From contig CAKZQZ010000003.1 of the NCBI GenBank assembly GCA_937142855.1, positions 1 to 48,806 of the forward strand: a stretch of 48,806 bases of DNA. The letters run 5' to 3'. Of the stretch, positions 40,611-48,805 are shown in pieces. The notes beneath the pieces are model-generated. The model was not told the origin of the DNA, ran no database searches, and was given only the letters and a program-made list of their open reading frames with translations. Source of the DNA: an uncultured Alphaproteobacteria bacterium. Its GTDB lineage: Bacteria; Pseudomonadota; Alphaproteobacteria; Puniceispirillales; Marisalimonadaceae. The position numbers and the translations under genes were made by a program. The first letter of the stretch is position 1. Every line of letters starts with the position of its first letter.

Positions 40611-41399
40611 ATGACTACAGAAAAAATGTTATCTCGAGTAAAAGATGGAGTTGGATATATTACTTTTAATAATCCAGAAAAGCATAATGCAGTTTCAATA
40701 GAAATGTGGGACGCTCTTGAACAAATTCTCGATGGATTTAGATCAAGTCAAGAAATAAGAGTTATTGTGCTCAGTGGAGCAGGTGGTAAAGCATTTGTTT
40801 CTGGCGCTGATATTTCAAAATTTGATAAAGAAAGAAGCTCGAAAGAAGCTGTGTTGAGCTATAACAAAAGAACTCAAAAAGTTTATGAAAATCTAGAAAC
40901 ATTTCCAAAACCAACTATTGCCATGATTGATGGTTATTGTATCGGGGGTGGGCTTAATTTGGCTGTTTGTTGTGATATTAGGATATGTTCTGAAAAATCT
41001 AAATTTGCAATGCCAGCCGCAAAACTCTCGCTTGGATATCCTTTTTCTTCTATTAAAAGGCTCTTTGATGTCATGGGGCCAGGAATGGCAAAGCATTTTA
41101 TGTTCACAGCTGAAAAAATTTCTGCAAGTGAAGCTCTTGCATGTGGTTTAGTTCAAAAGCTTGTAAGTGAAGACAGTATAGATAGTTATGTTAAAGATTA
41201 TGCCTTAAACATTGCTAATAACGCACCATTAACTATCAAGGCAATGAAACAAATAGGGATTGAGATTTCAAAAAACTCTGATGAAAGAGACCTTTTGTTA
41301 TGTGAAAAGTTAGCATCTGCATGTTTTGATAGTGAAGATTATAAAGAAGGAAGAAAAGCTTTTATGGAAAAAAGAAAACCTAATTTCCAAGGATTATAG
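40611..41399 (+). CDS. Enoyl-CoA hydratase/isomerase family (crotonase) protein
   Basis: Crotonase-fold enzyme acting on acyl-CoA thioesters. The 262 residues keep the oxyanion-hole segments, GKAFVSGAD (59-67) and IGGGLNLA (111-118), that polarise the thioester carbonyl. Against rat crotonase the two catalytic glutamates, E144 and E164, align with N116 and A136, and the 20-residue spacing is preserved. It is therefore unlikely to hydrate enoyl-CoA in the classical way and may be an isomerase, hydrolase, dehalogenase or C-C lyase. AAGGA 6 bases before the ATG supports the start. It is probably in one operon with the CoA-transferase. Confidence 0.9.
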   Translation: MTTEKMLSRVKDGVGYITFNNPEKHNAVSIEMWDALEQILDGFRSSQEIRVIVLSGAGGKAFVSGADISKFDKERSSKEAVLSYNKRTQKVYENLETFPKPTIAMIDGYCIGGGLNLAVCCDIRICSEKSKFAMPAAKLSLGYPFSSIKRLFDVMGPGMAKHFMFTAEKISASEALACGLVQKLVSEDSIDSYVKDYALNIANNAPLTIKAMKQIGIEISKNSDERDLLLCEKLASACFDSEDYKEGRKAFMEKRKPNFQGL

Positions 41400-41401
41400 T
41401 A

Positions 41402-42316
41402 CTAGAGTGGTGTATAATATTTGATAGCGTTATCGTGAAATAGGCAATTAATTTCATGTGTATTCATTCCAGAAGTTATTGCTTTAAATCCATCATAAAT
41501 TTCGTCAAAGCTTGCTAGGATGCTATCAACAGGAAAATTGGAAGCAAACATACACCTTTCATATCCAAAAATATCAATAATATCTAAAATGATTTTCTTA
41601 TTTAATTCGATAGTCCATTTTTTGTTAGGCACACAGATTCCAGATATCTTGACAGCTACATTTGGTTGCTCAGCAAATTCTTCCATGTTTGTTTTCCAAT
41701 TATCTAAGCCCTTATCAGACCTGTCTGATGGAAGTCCCGCATGATTTAAAATAATAATTGTATCTGGAAAATCCTTGGCTAAAGAGCTGGCATCATTTAG
41801 ATGCCACCAAGGGGTTTGAAGGTCAAAATGAAGTTTATATTTTTTTAGGAGGGAATAGCCTTTTCTAAAAAGGGGATCTTTAAGAGTTCCTTTAGGGTTA
41901 AAATCTCTAGTTTCAGGGCTTGCTGAAGATTTGGGCTTATGTCTAATACTTCTAATTAATGGGAATTGTTTATGTCCACTTAAGACTTTTTCAATATCTT
42001 CTTTATCAAACCATGCCTGACCAACTAATGCGTTTGGCCAACCTGTATCATCAAATAATTCTTGAAGCCATTTTGTTTCCCCAATAGGATCTCGGGGGTC
42101 CCATTCAGTTTCCATATGTATAGTTTTAACTATATTGTGTCTTTTGCTAACTCTTTTGTAATCTTCTATTAAGAAGTTTTTGCATATTGACTTATAATTA
42201 CCATACCTAAATGGAATTTGATTATTAGAATCTAGCCAAGGGTTTTTATTTAAGGATAAATCCCAAAAATGATGATGTGCATCAATAATTGGTAAATTTT
42301 TATTTGCTATATTCAT
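41402..42316 (-). CDS. Metal-dependent hydrolase, amidohydrolase-2 family
   Basis: TIM-barrel hydrolase of the amidohydrolase superfamily, in the group with sugar lactonases and 2-pyrone-4,6-dicarboxylate hydrolase. The 304 residues start with IIDAHHHFWD, giving the H14-x-H16 metal motif. Further metal or catalytic residues lie in ILNHAGLP and the C-terminal ASNFPVDS with the conserved aspartate. A lactone or a related ester bond is a likely target, but the substrate is not readable. The ATG directly abuts the TAA of the upstream dehydrogenase (TAAATG), so the two are probably translated together. Confidence 0.88.
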   Translation of the reverse strand: MNIANKNLPIIDAHHHFWDLSLNKNPWLDSNNQIPFRYGNYKSICKNFLIEDYKRVSKRHNIVKTIHMETEWDPRDPIGETKWLQELFDDTGWPNALVGQAWFDKEDIEKVLSGHKQFPLIRSIRHKPKSSASPETRDFNPKGTLKDPLFRKGYSLLKKYKLHFDLQTPWWHLNDASSLAKDFPDTIIILNHAGLPSDRSDKGLDNWKTNMEEFAEQPNVAVKISGICVPNKKWTIELNKKIILDIIDIFGYERCMFASNFPVDSILASFDEIYDGFKAITSGMNTHEINCLFHDNAIKYYTPL

Positions 42317-43210
42317 TTAGAGACTTCTGTTTTTGTCAAACAGTTTAACTATGGATGTTCCATCTAAGTTTTGTTTTGATTTATTATTAAGAATAGAGAA
42401 CAATTGTTTAGTAAGACTCGATAGTGGTGTTGGAATGTTTTTCTTATCTGCTAGATCACATACCATCTTCAAGTCTTTTTGAATTTGTGTGGCATACCCT
42501 TGCGGATCAAAATCCTTGTTAATCATTCTTGGAAACAAATGAGTTAATAAATTTGATCCTGCATGACCGTCACTTAATGCATCTGGAATTTTACTTGCAT
42601 CAATTCCATACCCTTCAGCAAAAGAGAGTGCTTCTGCTAAGATTGCGTAATTATTAAGAACTAATATTTGATTTATCATTTTAACAATTTGACCTGATCC
42701 TACAGGACCAAAATGTGTAAAGTTTGATGAAAGTTTATCCAACACAGGAGTTATTAATTTAATATTTTTGCTATCTCCACCAATCATTATAGCTAGAGAC
42801 CCATCTAAGGCTTTTGAAGGCCCTCCAGATACAGGAGCATCCACCCAAGAGACCTTTTTTTTCAACTTCACCTTATCCGCAAAAAGAATTGTTTTATCTG
42901 CAGAGGTTGTCGATAAGTCAACAATTATTGAGTTTTTAGAAGCATTTTGTATTACACCGTTCTCTCCAAAAACGACTTCCTCCACGTTTTCTGTCTTATC
43001 TACACATATAAAGATTAAATTGCATTCATTTGCAACAGCAGAAGGATTTTGAGAACAGGATACGTTTTTTATGTTTTTTACAAGTTTTAATTTATTTTCA
43101 TCTTTATCATATGCATTAATATTGTATTCGGCTTGAGATAGCCTTTTTACAAAAGAATACCCCATTAGTCCTACACCAATAAAACCAATTTTTTTGAAAA
43201 GATTACTCAT
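42317..43210 (-). CDS. Beta-hydroxyacid dehydrogenase (3-hydroxyisobutyrate dehydrogenase family)
   Basis: NAD(P)-dependent dehydrogenase interconverting a 3-hydroxy acid and its semialdehyde, as in HIBADH or tartronate semialdehyde reductase. From ATG 43210 the 297 residues have the Rossmann motif GFIGVGLMG (9-17), the substrate motif DAPVSGG (124-130, S128) and the catalytic lysine K177 in GQIVKMINQ. The open frame includes a TTG three bases earlier, but GAGGA 4 bases before the ATG favours the ATG. It forms a two-gene unit with the amidohydrolase, which suggests lactone or ester opening followed by oxidation. It is divergent from the DMT permease. Confidence 0.9.
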   Translation of the reverse strand: MSNLFKKIGFIGVGLMGYSFVKRLSQAEYNINAYDKDENKLKLVKNIKNVSCSQNPSAVANECNLIFICVDKTENVEEVVFGENGVIQNASKNSIIVDLSTTSADKTILFADKVKLKKKVSWVDAPVSGGPSKALDGSLAIMIGGDSKNIKLITPVLDKLSSNFTHFGPVGSGQIVKMINQILVLNNYAILAEALSFAEGYGIDASKIPDALSDGHAGSNLLTHLFPRMINKDFDPQGYATQIQKDLKMVCDLADKKNIPTPLSSLTKQLFSILNNKSKQNLDGTSIVKLFDKNRSL

Positions 43211-43346
43211 CAATTCCTCATAAGATATTTAAAAGATTTATGTATTAATTATAATAATAATTTATTAATATATACAATTAAATTAATAAGAAAACTTTCC
43301 TAAATTCTCGTTTTTTTTGTCTACAATTTTTCCAAGTAATAGAGTT

Positions 43347-44237
43347 ATGGTATCTATGGTTAATAATGTTAAAAAAGGTATTTTTATAATTATTTTAGCA
43401 ACATTATTTTTTGCAATTATGGATGGCGTTTCGAGATATTTAGCAGAAACATATAATGTTTTTGTAATAAATATGATAAGAAGTTGGGTTTTGGCCTTGC
43501 TCGTAACATTAATAAGTTTAAGAAAGAAAGACGGAATAAAAAAAGTCTTTTATTCCAAACAACCATTCACACAATTGATAAGAGGCCTATTGCTAACATC
43601 GGCAATATTAATAGGAGTATATTCTTTTACTAAACTTGGACTTGTTCAAACACATTCAATTATGTCTGTATTTCCTCTAATTGTTGTTGCTTTTTCTGGG
43701 CCTATTTTAAATGAAAAAATTGGAATACAAAGGTGGTTGGCAGTAGGGTTTGGGTTTATTGGTATAATTATAATTTTAGATCCATCTAAATTTATTTTTA
43801 GCATTGATGCTTTTTTGCCGGTACTTGGTGCGTTTGTGTTAGGGTTTTATACTATCTTAACCAGAAAAGTATCCCAAACAGATAGATCAGAGACCAGTTT
43901 TTTTTGGGTTGCTATTGTTGGATTCTTTATCATGTCTATTCTTGGACCCTTTCATTGGGAACCTATTTTTTTCAAAGATTGGGGTTGGATGGCTTTGCTT
44001 TGTGTTTTAAGTACAGCTGGACACTTTTTGCTGATAATGGCCTATGAAAATGCTGAGGCTAGTGTATTGCAGCCATTTACATACTTTCAACTATTTTTTG
44101 CTTCATTAATAGGGATAAGTTTTTTTAATGATAAAATTACCTTATCAATTTTTCTTGGTGGAAGTATAGTTGTAATCAGTGGTATATTTGCTGCATGGAG
44201 AAATCATATAAATAGTAAGAAAATATTAAATCGTTGA
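43347..44237 (+). CDS. DMT superfamily (EamA) permease
   Basis: Inner-membrane transporter of the drug/metabolite family. It has ten hydrophobic segments arranged as two EamA repeats, with typical FAIMDGVSRYLAETY in the first helix region and a second-repeat PFTYFQLFFASLIG. Such permeases move amino acids, nucleosides, organic acids or drugs, in either direction, and sequence does not tell which. The frame opens at TTG 43317, but ATG 43347 (or 43356) gives a normal N-terminus and about 296 residues. It is divergent from the dehydrogenase/amidohydrolase pair, with roughly 135 bases between. Confidence 0.88.
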   Translation: MVSMVNNVKKGIFIIILATLFFAIMDGVSRYLAETYNVFVINMIRSWVLALLVTLISLRKKDGIKKVFYSKQPFTQLIRGLLLTSAILIGVYSFTKLGLVQTHSIMSVFPLIVVAFSGPILNEKIGIQRWLAVGFGFIGIIIILDPSKFIFSIDAFLPVLGAFVLGFYTILTRKVSQTDRSETSFFWVAIVGFFIMSILGPFHWEPIFFKDWGWMALLCVLSTAGHFLLIMAYENAEASVLQPFTYFQLFFASLIGISFFNDKITLSIFLGGSIVVISGIFAAWRNHINSKKILNR

Positions 44238-44271
44238 AGCTTATGAATAATCTAGAATTTGAGAGAATATT

Positions 44272-44964
44272 ATGAATAAAACAATATTAATTACTGGAGC
44301 TAATCGTGGTATTGGATTAGCTTTAACAAAACTTTCATTAGAACAAAATTTTAATGTTGAGGCCTGTTGCCGAAATATAGAAAAGTCAATAGAGCTAAAT
44401 AATTTATCTCAAAAATATAATAATTTAAATATTTCAGAGATGGACGTGACCAAATCAGAAAGTATTAATGAAGTATCTAATCATTTAAAAAAAAGTATAG
44501 ATATATTAGTTTGTAACGCTGGACTAAATAATGGTAAGGGAAATCTTTTTAGTGAGGACCACAATGAAAAAACTATTAATGATGTAATGAATGCTAACGT
44601 AGCAGGGCCTTTTCTAACCATCCAAAAATTATATAAAAATCTGAATAAGAAAGATGGTGCCAAAATAGCTATCATATCATCACTTATGGGCAGTCAAACT
44701 CATTCATCACCAAACGCACCAATTTACAGAGCATCAAAGGCAGCAGCTAACAATTTGATGCGAAGTATTTCAAGCCAATTGATAAGTGAAAATATTGTTG
44801 TATGCTCTTACCATCCTGGTTGGGTAAGGACAGACATGGGTGGGGCTAATGCTGACATATCACCAGAAGAAAGTGCCAGCGGTTTGTTAAAACATTTTTT
44901 AGGTTTGAAAATGATAAATACAGGAAAGTTTTATAATTATGACGGTAGTAGCTTACCTTTATGA
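44272..44964 (+). CDS. Short-chain dehydrogenase/reductase, CsgA/sniffer-like
   Basis: NAD(P)-dependent oxidoreductase with unknown substrate. Its 230 residues have the classical TGANRGIG at 8-15, NAG at 82-84, the catalytic S136/S137 in ISSLMGS, Y152 and K156 (YRASK) and a PGWVRTDMGG segment, as in the short C-factor/sniffer subgroup of SDRs. A GAGAG ribosome site precedes the ATG. It is 34 bases after the DMT permease and 34 bases before the GNAT gene on the same strand. Confidence 0.9.
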   Translation: MNKTILITGANRGIGLALTKLSLEQNFNVEACCRNIEKSIELNNLSQKYNNLNISEMDVTKSESINEVSNHLKKSIDILVCNAGLNNGKGNLFSEDHNEKTINDVMNANVAGPFLTIQKLYKNLNKKDGAKIAIISSLMGSQTHSSPNAPIYRASKAAANNLMRSISSQLISENIVVCSYHPGWVRTDMGGANADISPEESASGLLKHFLGLKMINTGKFYNYDGSSLPL

Positions 44965-44998
44965 TTATTGAACAATTATTTTAATTGATACTCAAAGA

Positions 44999-45442
44999 AT
45001 GAAGTTAATGTTGTCACTACAATTTAAAAAAATCAACTCCAAATATGAACTTAAGAAATCTTTTAAAATTAGGAAAACAGTTTTTTGTAATGAGCAAAAA
45101 ATTTCAGAAAAAATTGAGTTTGATAACCTTGACCACTTATGTGATCATTATCTAATATACGATGATAAAAAAGCGATAGCGACGGGAAGAGTTCGTCTGA
45201 AAAACAAAAATAGTTATAAAATAGAAAGAGTGGCTGTTTTAAAAGAATTTAGAAAATTAAAAATTGGATCGTTACTAATCAATGAAATAGTTAATATTTA
45301 TAAAAATAATGGAGATATTGATATAATTTTACATAGCCAGGTTGCGGTGGAAAATTTTTATAAAAATCTTAATTTTTTTTCATATGGAAATGTTTTTTTT
45401 GAAGACGGTATCTCCCACATTGCTATGAAATATGAGAAATAA
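44999..45442 (+). CDS. GNAT family N-acetyltransferase
   Basis: Acetyl-CoA-dependent acyltransferase of the GNAT fold, close in pattern to the ElaA/YjcF group. The 147 residues include KIRKTVFCNEQKI near the N-terminus, the strand IATGRVRL, and the acetyl-CoA pyrophosphate loop RVAVLKEFRKLKIGSLLI, in which the usual Q/RxxGxG/A motif appears as RKLKIGS. AVENFYKNLNFFSYG completes motif B. The substrate (an amine, peptide or small molecule) is unknown. It is lysine and asparagine rich like the rest of the contig. Confidence 0.85.
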   Translation: MKLMLSLQFKKINSKYELKKSFKIRKTVFCNEQKISEKIEFDNLDHLCDHYLIYDDKKAIATGRVRLKNKNSYKIERVAVLKEFRKLKIGSLLINEIVNIYKNNGDIDIILHSQVAVENFYKNLNFFSYGNVFFEDGISHIAMKYEK

Positions 45443-45480
45443 ATTTTAAATTTGTGCTTTCAAACAAAAAAAGTTTTTTC

Positions 45481-45535
45481 TTCAAAAATTAATTTTTATA
45501 ATTTTTTGAAAAGTTTGCTAACAACCGAATATTAC
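45481..45535 (+). promoter_or_regulatory. Peroxiredoxin upstream region: inverted repeat and promoter candidate
   Basis: TTCAAAAATT (45481-45490) and AATTTTTTGAA (45500-45510) form a near-perfect inverted repeat around a 9-base centre. Overlapping its right arm, TTGAAA (45506-45511) and TATTAC (45530-45535) are 18 bases apart and could be the promoter of the peroxiredoxin gene, so a regulator bound to the repeat would cover the -35. It could instead be a weak terminator for the GNAT gene. Confidence 0.3.
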
Positions 45536-45583
45536 TTAAAAATTTAAATACAAAACTTAAAAAATATAGAAATGAGTTAAAAT

Positions 45584-46234
45584 ATGACTATGCGTATTAA
45601 CGATATTATTCCAGATATTGAAGTGGAGACTGATCAGGGAAAATTTAGTCTTCATGAGTTTGTAGGAGAATCTTGGACAATATTATTTTCTCATCCTAAA
45701 GATTTTACGCCAGTTTGTACCACAGAGTTTAGTGCAGTAGCTCAATTAGAAAGCGAATGGGAAAAAAGAGCAACTAAGGTTATTGGCGTTTCTGTAGATG
45801 GTGTTGAGGATCATAAAAAATGGAAGGAAGATATTAAGTCATACGGAAACTATAATCCAAATTTTCCAATCATAGCTGATGCCAACCTTGCTATCTCTAA
45901 GGCTTTTGATATGTTACCAGCAGAAGCTTATCTTCCTGACGGAAGAACTCCTAATGACACTGCTACAGTAAGGTCAGTTTTTATAATTGGTCCAGATAAA
46001 AAATTAAAACTTTCGATGACATATCCTATGACAGTTGGAAGAAATTTTGCTGAAGTGATAAGGGCTTTAGATGCTTTGCAACTATCAACTAATAAAGGTG
46101 TAGCAACTCCAGCTGATTGGCAAATTGGACAAGACGTAATTATTCCAGCCGCAGTAAATGATAATGATGCTAAAGAAAAATTTGGAACTTTTGAAAAGGT
46201 ATTACCTTATTTAAGAAAAGTTAAATTAGAATAA
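45584..46234 (+). CDS. 1-Cys peroxiredoxin (Prx6 type)
   Basis: Thiol peroxidase reducing hydrogen peroxide and organic hydroperoxides. The 216 residues have the active site SHPKDFTPVCTTE with T42 and the peroxidatic C45, and R130 completes the catalytic triad. C45 is the only cysteine in the protein, so it must be recycled by an outside thiol rather than by a resolving cysteine. The long C-terminal domain with PADWQIGQDVIIP is typical of Prx6 proteins. A roughly 140-base upstream gap with a candidate promoter suggests separate control. It converges on tRNA-Thr. Confidence 0.95.
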   Translation: MTMRINDIIPDIEVETDQGKFSLHEFVGESWTILFSHPKDFTPVCTTEFSAVAQLESEWEKRATKVIGVSVDGVEDHKKWKEDIKSYGNYNPNFPIIADANLAISKAFDMLPAEAYLPDGRTPNDTATVRSVFIIGPDKKLKLSMTYPMTVGRNFAEVIRALDALQLSTNKGVATPADWQIGQDVIIPAAVNDNDAKEKFGTFEKVLPYLRKVKLE

Positions 46235-46287
46235 TTATAATTAATTCAAAACTAAGAATTTGGTTTATTTCTTAACCTTTTAAGTTA

Positions 46288-46363
<76 letters not shown>

Positions 46364-46410
46364 ACTGATCAAATCAATAATAGAAAATTATTTTAGAGAC
46401 AAGAACTTAT

Positions 46411-47244
46411 TTAATTATTTATAATATTTTTTTGTAGTTGAAACATTGTTATTGATGCGGCGTTTGCCACATTTAAAGAATTGCTGTCTTCGTTCATTGG
46501 TATTTCTAACAATTGATCTGCTTTTTCCTTTGTCAATCTTCTAAGCCCCTTCCCCTCAGAACCTACAATTATTGCAACATTGCCTTTTTCATTTTCAAGA
46601 TCTAAAATATTTTTATTCCCTCCAAATGCTAGCCCATAAACAATAAAATTCGCTGTTTGAAGTTTTTTAATTTCTCTTGCCATATTAGATAATTGAATAA
46701 TTTTAATCTTCTCAATTGCTCCTGAGGATGCCTTTGCCATACTTCCTGTTTCATCAGGGCTATTACTTTGGGATAAAGCTACCCCATCCATTTTAAAAGC
46801 GTAGGCTGATCTAATTATTGCTCCGACATTTTGAGGGTCTGTTACCTGGTCCATGATAATAATTCTTTTTGGTAATTCAGGGTTTTTTTTATTAGTGAAT
46901 AGAAATTCATCTAATGAAACTCTTTCTAGAGGTTCAGTCACTAAAATGGAGTTTTGATGTGGTTGGTAATTATTGATTAAATCAAGATCTTCTTTAGTCT
47001 TAATTTTTACATCAAGGTTAAGGTTTAAATTCTGGAGTTGTTCTTGCCAAAATAAAGCACTTTCTTGTGTTAGAAGAAGGTAGTGTAGTTTCCTGTCTCT
47101 ATTCTTTATAGCAGACAGGATGGAATGTTTACCTGACAAAACTATTTGGTTAGGTTTTAAATTCAATTTTTTTGAAAGATTATTTTCAATTCTTTTGAAT
47201 TTTCTTTTTTTCACTATTTGGAAAGTTTTTTTATTTTTAGTCAT
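46411..47244 (-). CDS. rlmB: 23S rRNA 2'-O-ribose methyltransferase RlmB (SpoU family)
   Basis: SPOUT-class methyltransferase; RlmB modifies G2251 in the peptidyl-transferase centre. The 277 residues have an N-terminal L30e-like substrate domain (about 30-105) and the knotted SpoU domain. Its three motifs are DPQNVGAIIRSA (136-147), GSEGKGLRR (228-236) and SLNVANAASI (256-265). A basic tail at the N-terminus (first 25 residues) is unstructured. The assignment to RlmB rather than another TrmH-like enzyme rests on length and on its location beside tRNA-Tyr and tuf, its usual alphaproteobacterial place. Confidence 0.92.
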   Translation of the reverse strand: MTKNKKTFQIVKKRKFKRIENNLSKKLNLKPNQIVLSGKHSILSAIKNRDRKLHYLLLTQESALFWQEQLQNLNLNLDVKIKTKEDLDLINNYQPHQNSILVTEPLERVSLDEFLFTNKKNPELPKRIIIMDQVTDPQNVGAIIRSAYAFKMDGVALSQSNSPDETGSMAKASSGAIEKIKIIQLSNMAREIKKLQTANFIVYGLAFGGNKNILDLENEKGNVAIIVGSEGKGLRRLTKEKADQLLEIPMNEDSNSLNVANAASITMFQLQKNIINN

Positions 47245-47395
47245 TCAATATAACTTTATAATTAAATTTTAAATAAATTTTTATTGACATTTAAATAAAG
47301 CTTTTCTAATTGGCAATGCTTGTGTATATAAACTTACCACTAAACTAGAACTATGTAAGGTGCATTATTAGAATTTACTATAAAAATATTTATTA

Positions 47396-47480
47396 GGTGG
47401 GGTGGCCGAGTGGTTAAAGGCAGCAGACTGTAAATCTGCCCGCGTAGCGTACGTAGGTTCGAATCCTACCCCCACCACCA
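47396..47480 (+). tRNA. tRNA-Tyr (anticodon GTA)
   Basis: An 85-base class II tRNA with encoded CCA. It has acceptor GGTGGGG/CCCCACC, D stem GCC/GGC, anticodon stem GCAGA/TCTGC with loop CTGTAAA (GTA, tyrosine), a long variable arm CGC-GTA-GCG and T stem GTAGG/CCTAC with TTCGAAT. All stems pair perfectly. TATAAA at 47379-47384 could be its -10 box. Base composition changes abruptly at the 3' end of this gene. Confidence 0.97.
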
Positions 47481-47614
47481 TTGCCGCAAAGACGAAAGCG
47501 TATTTGCGCTGGGTAACGTTGGCAAGCCGCCATCGTTTCGGGTTGAAATCAAACGGGCCGCAAAAACGTTGTGCGACGTTGGCCCTTTAAATCGAGAAAA
47601 AGGGCGAAAGCAAG
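47481..47614 (+). other. tuf leader with GC-rich composition
   Basis: These 134 bases between tRNA-Tyr and tuf are about half G+C (53 of 100 in 47481-47580 by hand count), against 26 of 100 in the intergenic DNA at 47281-47380. No tRNA-Gly is present, although one often stands between tRNA-Tyr and tuf in alphaproteobacteria. GCCCTT (47582-47587) can pair with AAGGGC (47600-47605), which covers the ribosome site. GGCCC (47581-47585) can instead pair with GGGCC (47555-47559). Confidence 0.6.
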
Positions 47615-48805
47615 ATGTCCAAGGAAAAGTTTGACCGTTCCAAGCCGCATTGCAACATTGGCACAATTGGCCATGTTGATCATGGCAAGACTTCACTGAC
47701 CGCAGCGATCACCAAGATTTTGGCTGAGTCTGGTGGCGCTGAGTTTTCAGCATATGACCAGATTGACAAGGCGCCTGAAGAGCGCGCCCGCGGTATCACG
47801 ATTTCAACAGCGCATGTTGAATATGAGACAGCGAACCGTCACTATGCGCATGTGGATTGTCCGGGTCACGCCGATTATGTGAAGAACATGATCACTGGTG
47901 CGGCACAGATGGATGGTGCTATTTTGGTTGTATCAGCGGCTGATGGCCCGATGCCACAGACCCGCGAGCATATCTTGTTGGCGCGTCAGGTTGGTGTTCC
48001 GGCATTGTGCGTATTCATGAACAAGGTTGATCAGGTTGACGATGAAGAGTTGCTTGAGCTTGTTGAGATGGAAATTCGCGAGCTGTTGTCATCATATGAT
48101 TTCCCTGGCGATGATATTCCGATCGTTCGTGGTTCAGCCTTGGCCGCATTGGAAGATAGCAATGAGACCATTGGTCGTGAGGCGATCAAGTCATTGATGG
48201 AAGCTGTTGATGCTTATATTCCGCAGCCAGAGCGTCCGAAGGATCAGCCATTCTTGATGCCGATTGAGGATGTGTTCTCAATTTCAGGTCGCGGTACGGT
48301 TGTAACTGGTCGTATCGAGCGCGGCATTGTGAATGTTGGTGAAGAGATCGAGATTGTTGGTCTGAAAGACACCGTCAAGACAACCTGTACCGGTGTTGAG
48401 ATGTTCCGCAAGCTTTTGGATCAGGGCGAAGCTGGCGATAATGTTGGTGTTCTTCTTCGTGGTACGAAGCGTGAAGATGTTGAGCGTGGTCAGGTATTAT
48501 GTAAGCCGGGTTCAATTGCGCCGCACACCGAATTCAAATGTGAGGCCTATGTTCTGACCAAGGATGAGGGCGGTCGTCATACACCGTTTTTCTCGAATTA
48601 TCGTCCACAATTCTATTTCCGCACAACTGATGTGACCGGATCTGTGGAATTGCCGGAAGGTACCGAGATGGTTATGCCTGGTGATAACATTGCCATGACC
48701 GTGACATTGATCGCGCCAATCGCGATGGATGAAGGTCTTCGCTTTGCGATCCGCGAAGGTGGCCGCACCGTTGGTGCCGGCGTCGTCGCAACGGTTATTA
48801 AATAA
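47615..48805 (+). CDS. tuf: Translation elongation factor Tu
   Basis: GTPase that delivers aminoacyl-tRNA to the ribosome. The gene is complete: 396 residues with the P loop GHVDHGKT (19-26), switch I ARGITI, G3 DCPGHADY, G4 NKVD and the G5 region SALAALE, followed by domains II and III ending in VATVIK. AAAGGGCG ahead of the ATG is the ribosome site. Every arginine codon is CGT or CGC, and CCG, GCG and CTG are frequent, whereas the other genes here use AGA and A/T-ending codons. The contig ends one base after the stop. It is probably foreign to the rest of the contig, by misassembly or transfer. Confidence 0.98.
   Translation: MSKEKFDRSKPHCNIGTIGHVDHGKTSLTAAITKILAESGGAEFSAYDQIDKAPEERARGITISTAHVEYETANRHYAHVDCPGHADYVKNMITGAAQMDGAILVVSAADGPMPQTREHILLARQVGVPALCVFMNKVDQVDDEELLELVEMEIRELLSSYDFPGDDIPIVRGSALAALEDSNETIGREAIKSLMEAVDAYIPQPERPKDQPFLMPIEDVFSISGRGTVVTGRIERGIVNVGEEIEIVGLKDTVKTTCTGVEMFRKLLDQGEAGDNVGVLLRGTKREDVERGQVLCKPGSIAPHTEFKCEAYVLTKDEGGRHTPFFSNYRPQFYFRTTDVTGSVELPEGTEMVMPGDNIAMTVTLIAPIAMDEGLRFAIREGGRTVGAGVVATVIK

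Noticed and set aside
45443-45480. A-run followed by T-run after the GNAT gene as an intrinsic terminator
   Set aside because: AAAAAAAGTTTTTT has no loop and no GC pairs, so a stable hairpin is not credible.
47402-47696. Plus- and minus-strand open frames over tRNA-Tyr and the tuf start
   Set aside because: They overlap the tRNA, the tuf leader and the tuf coding sequence and show no protein-like motifs.
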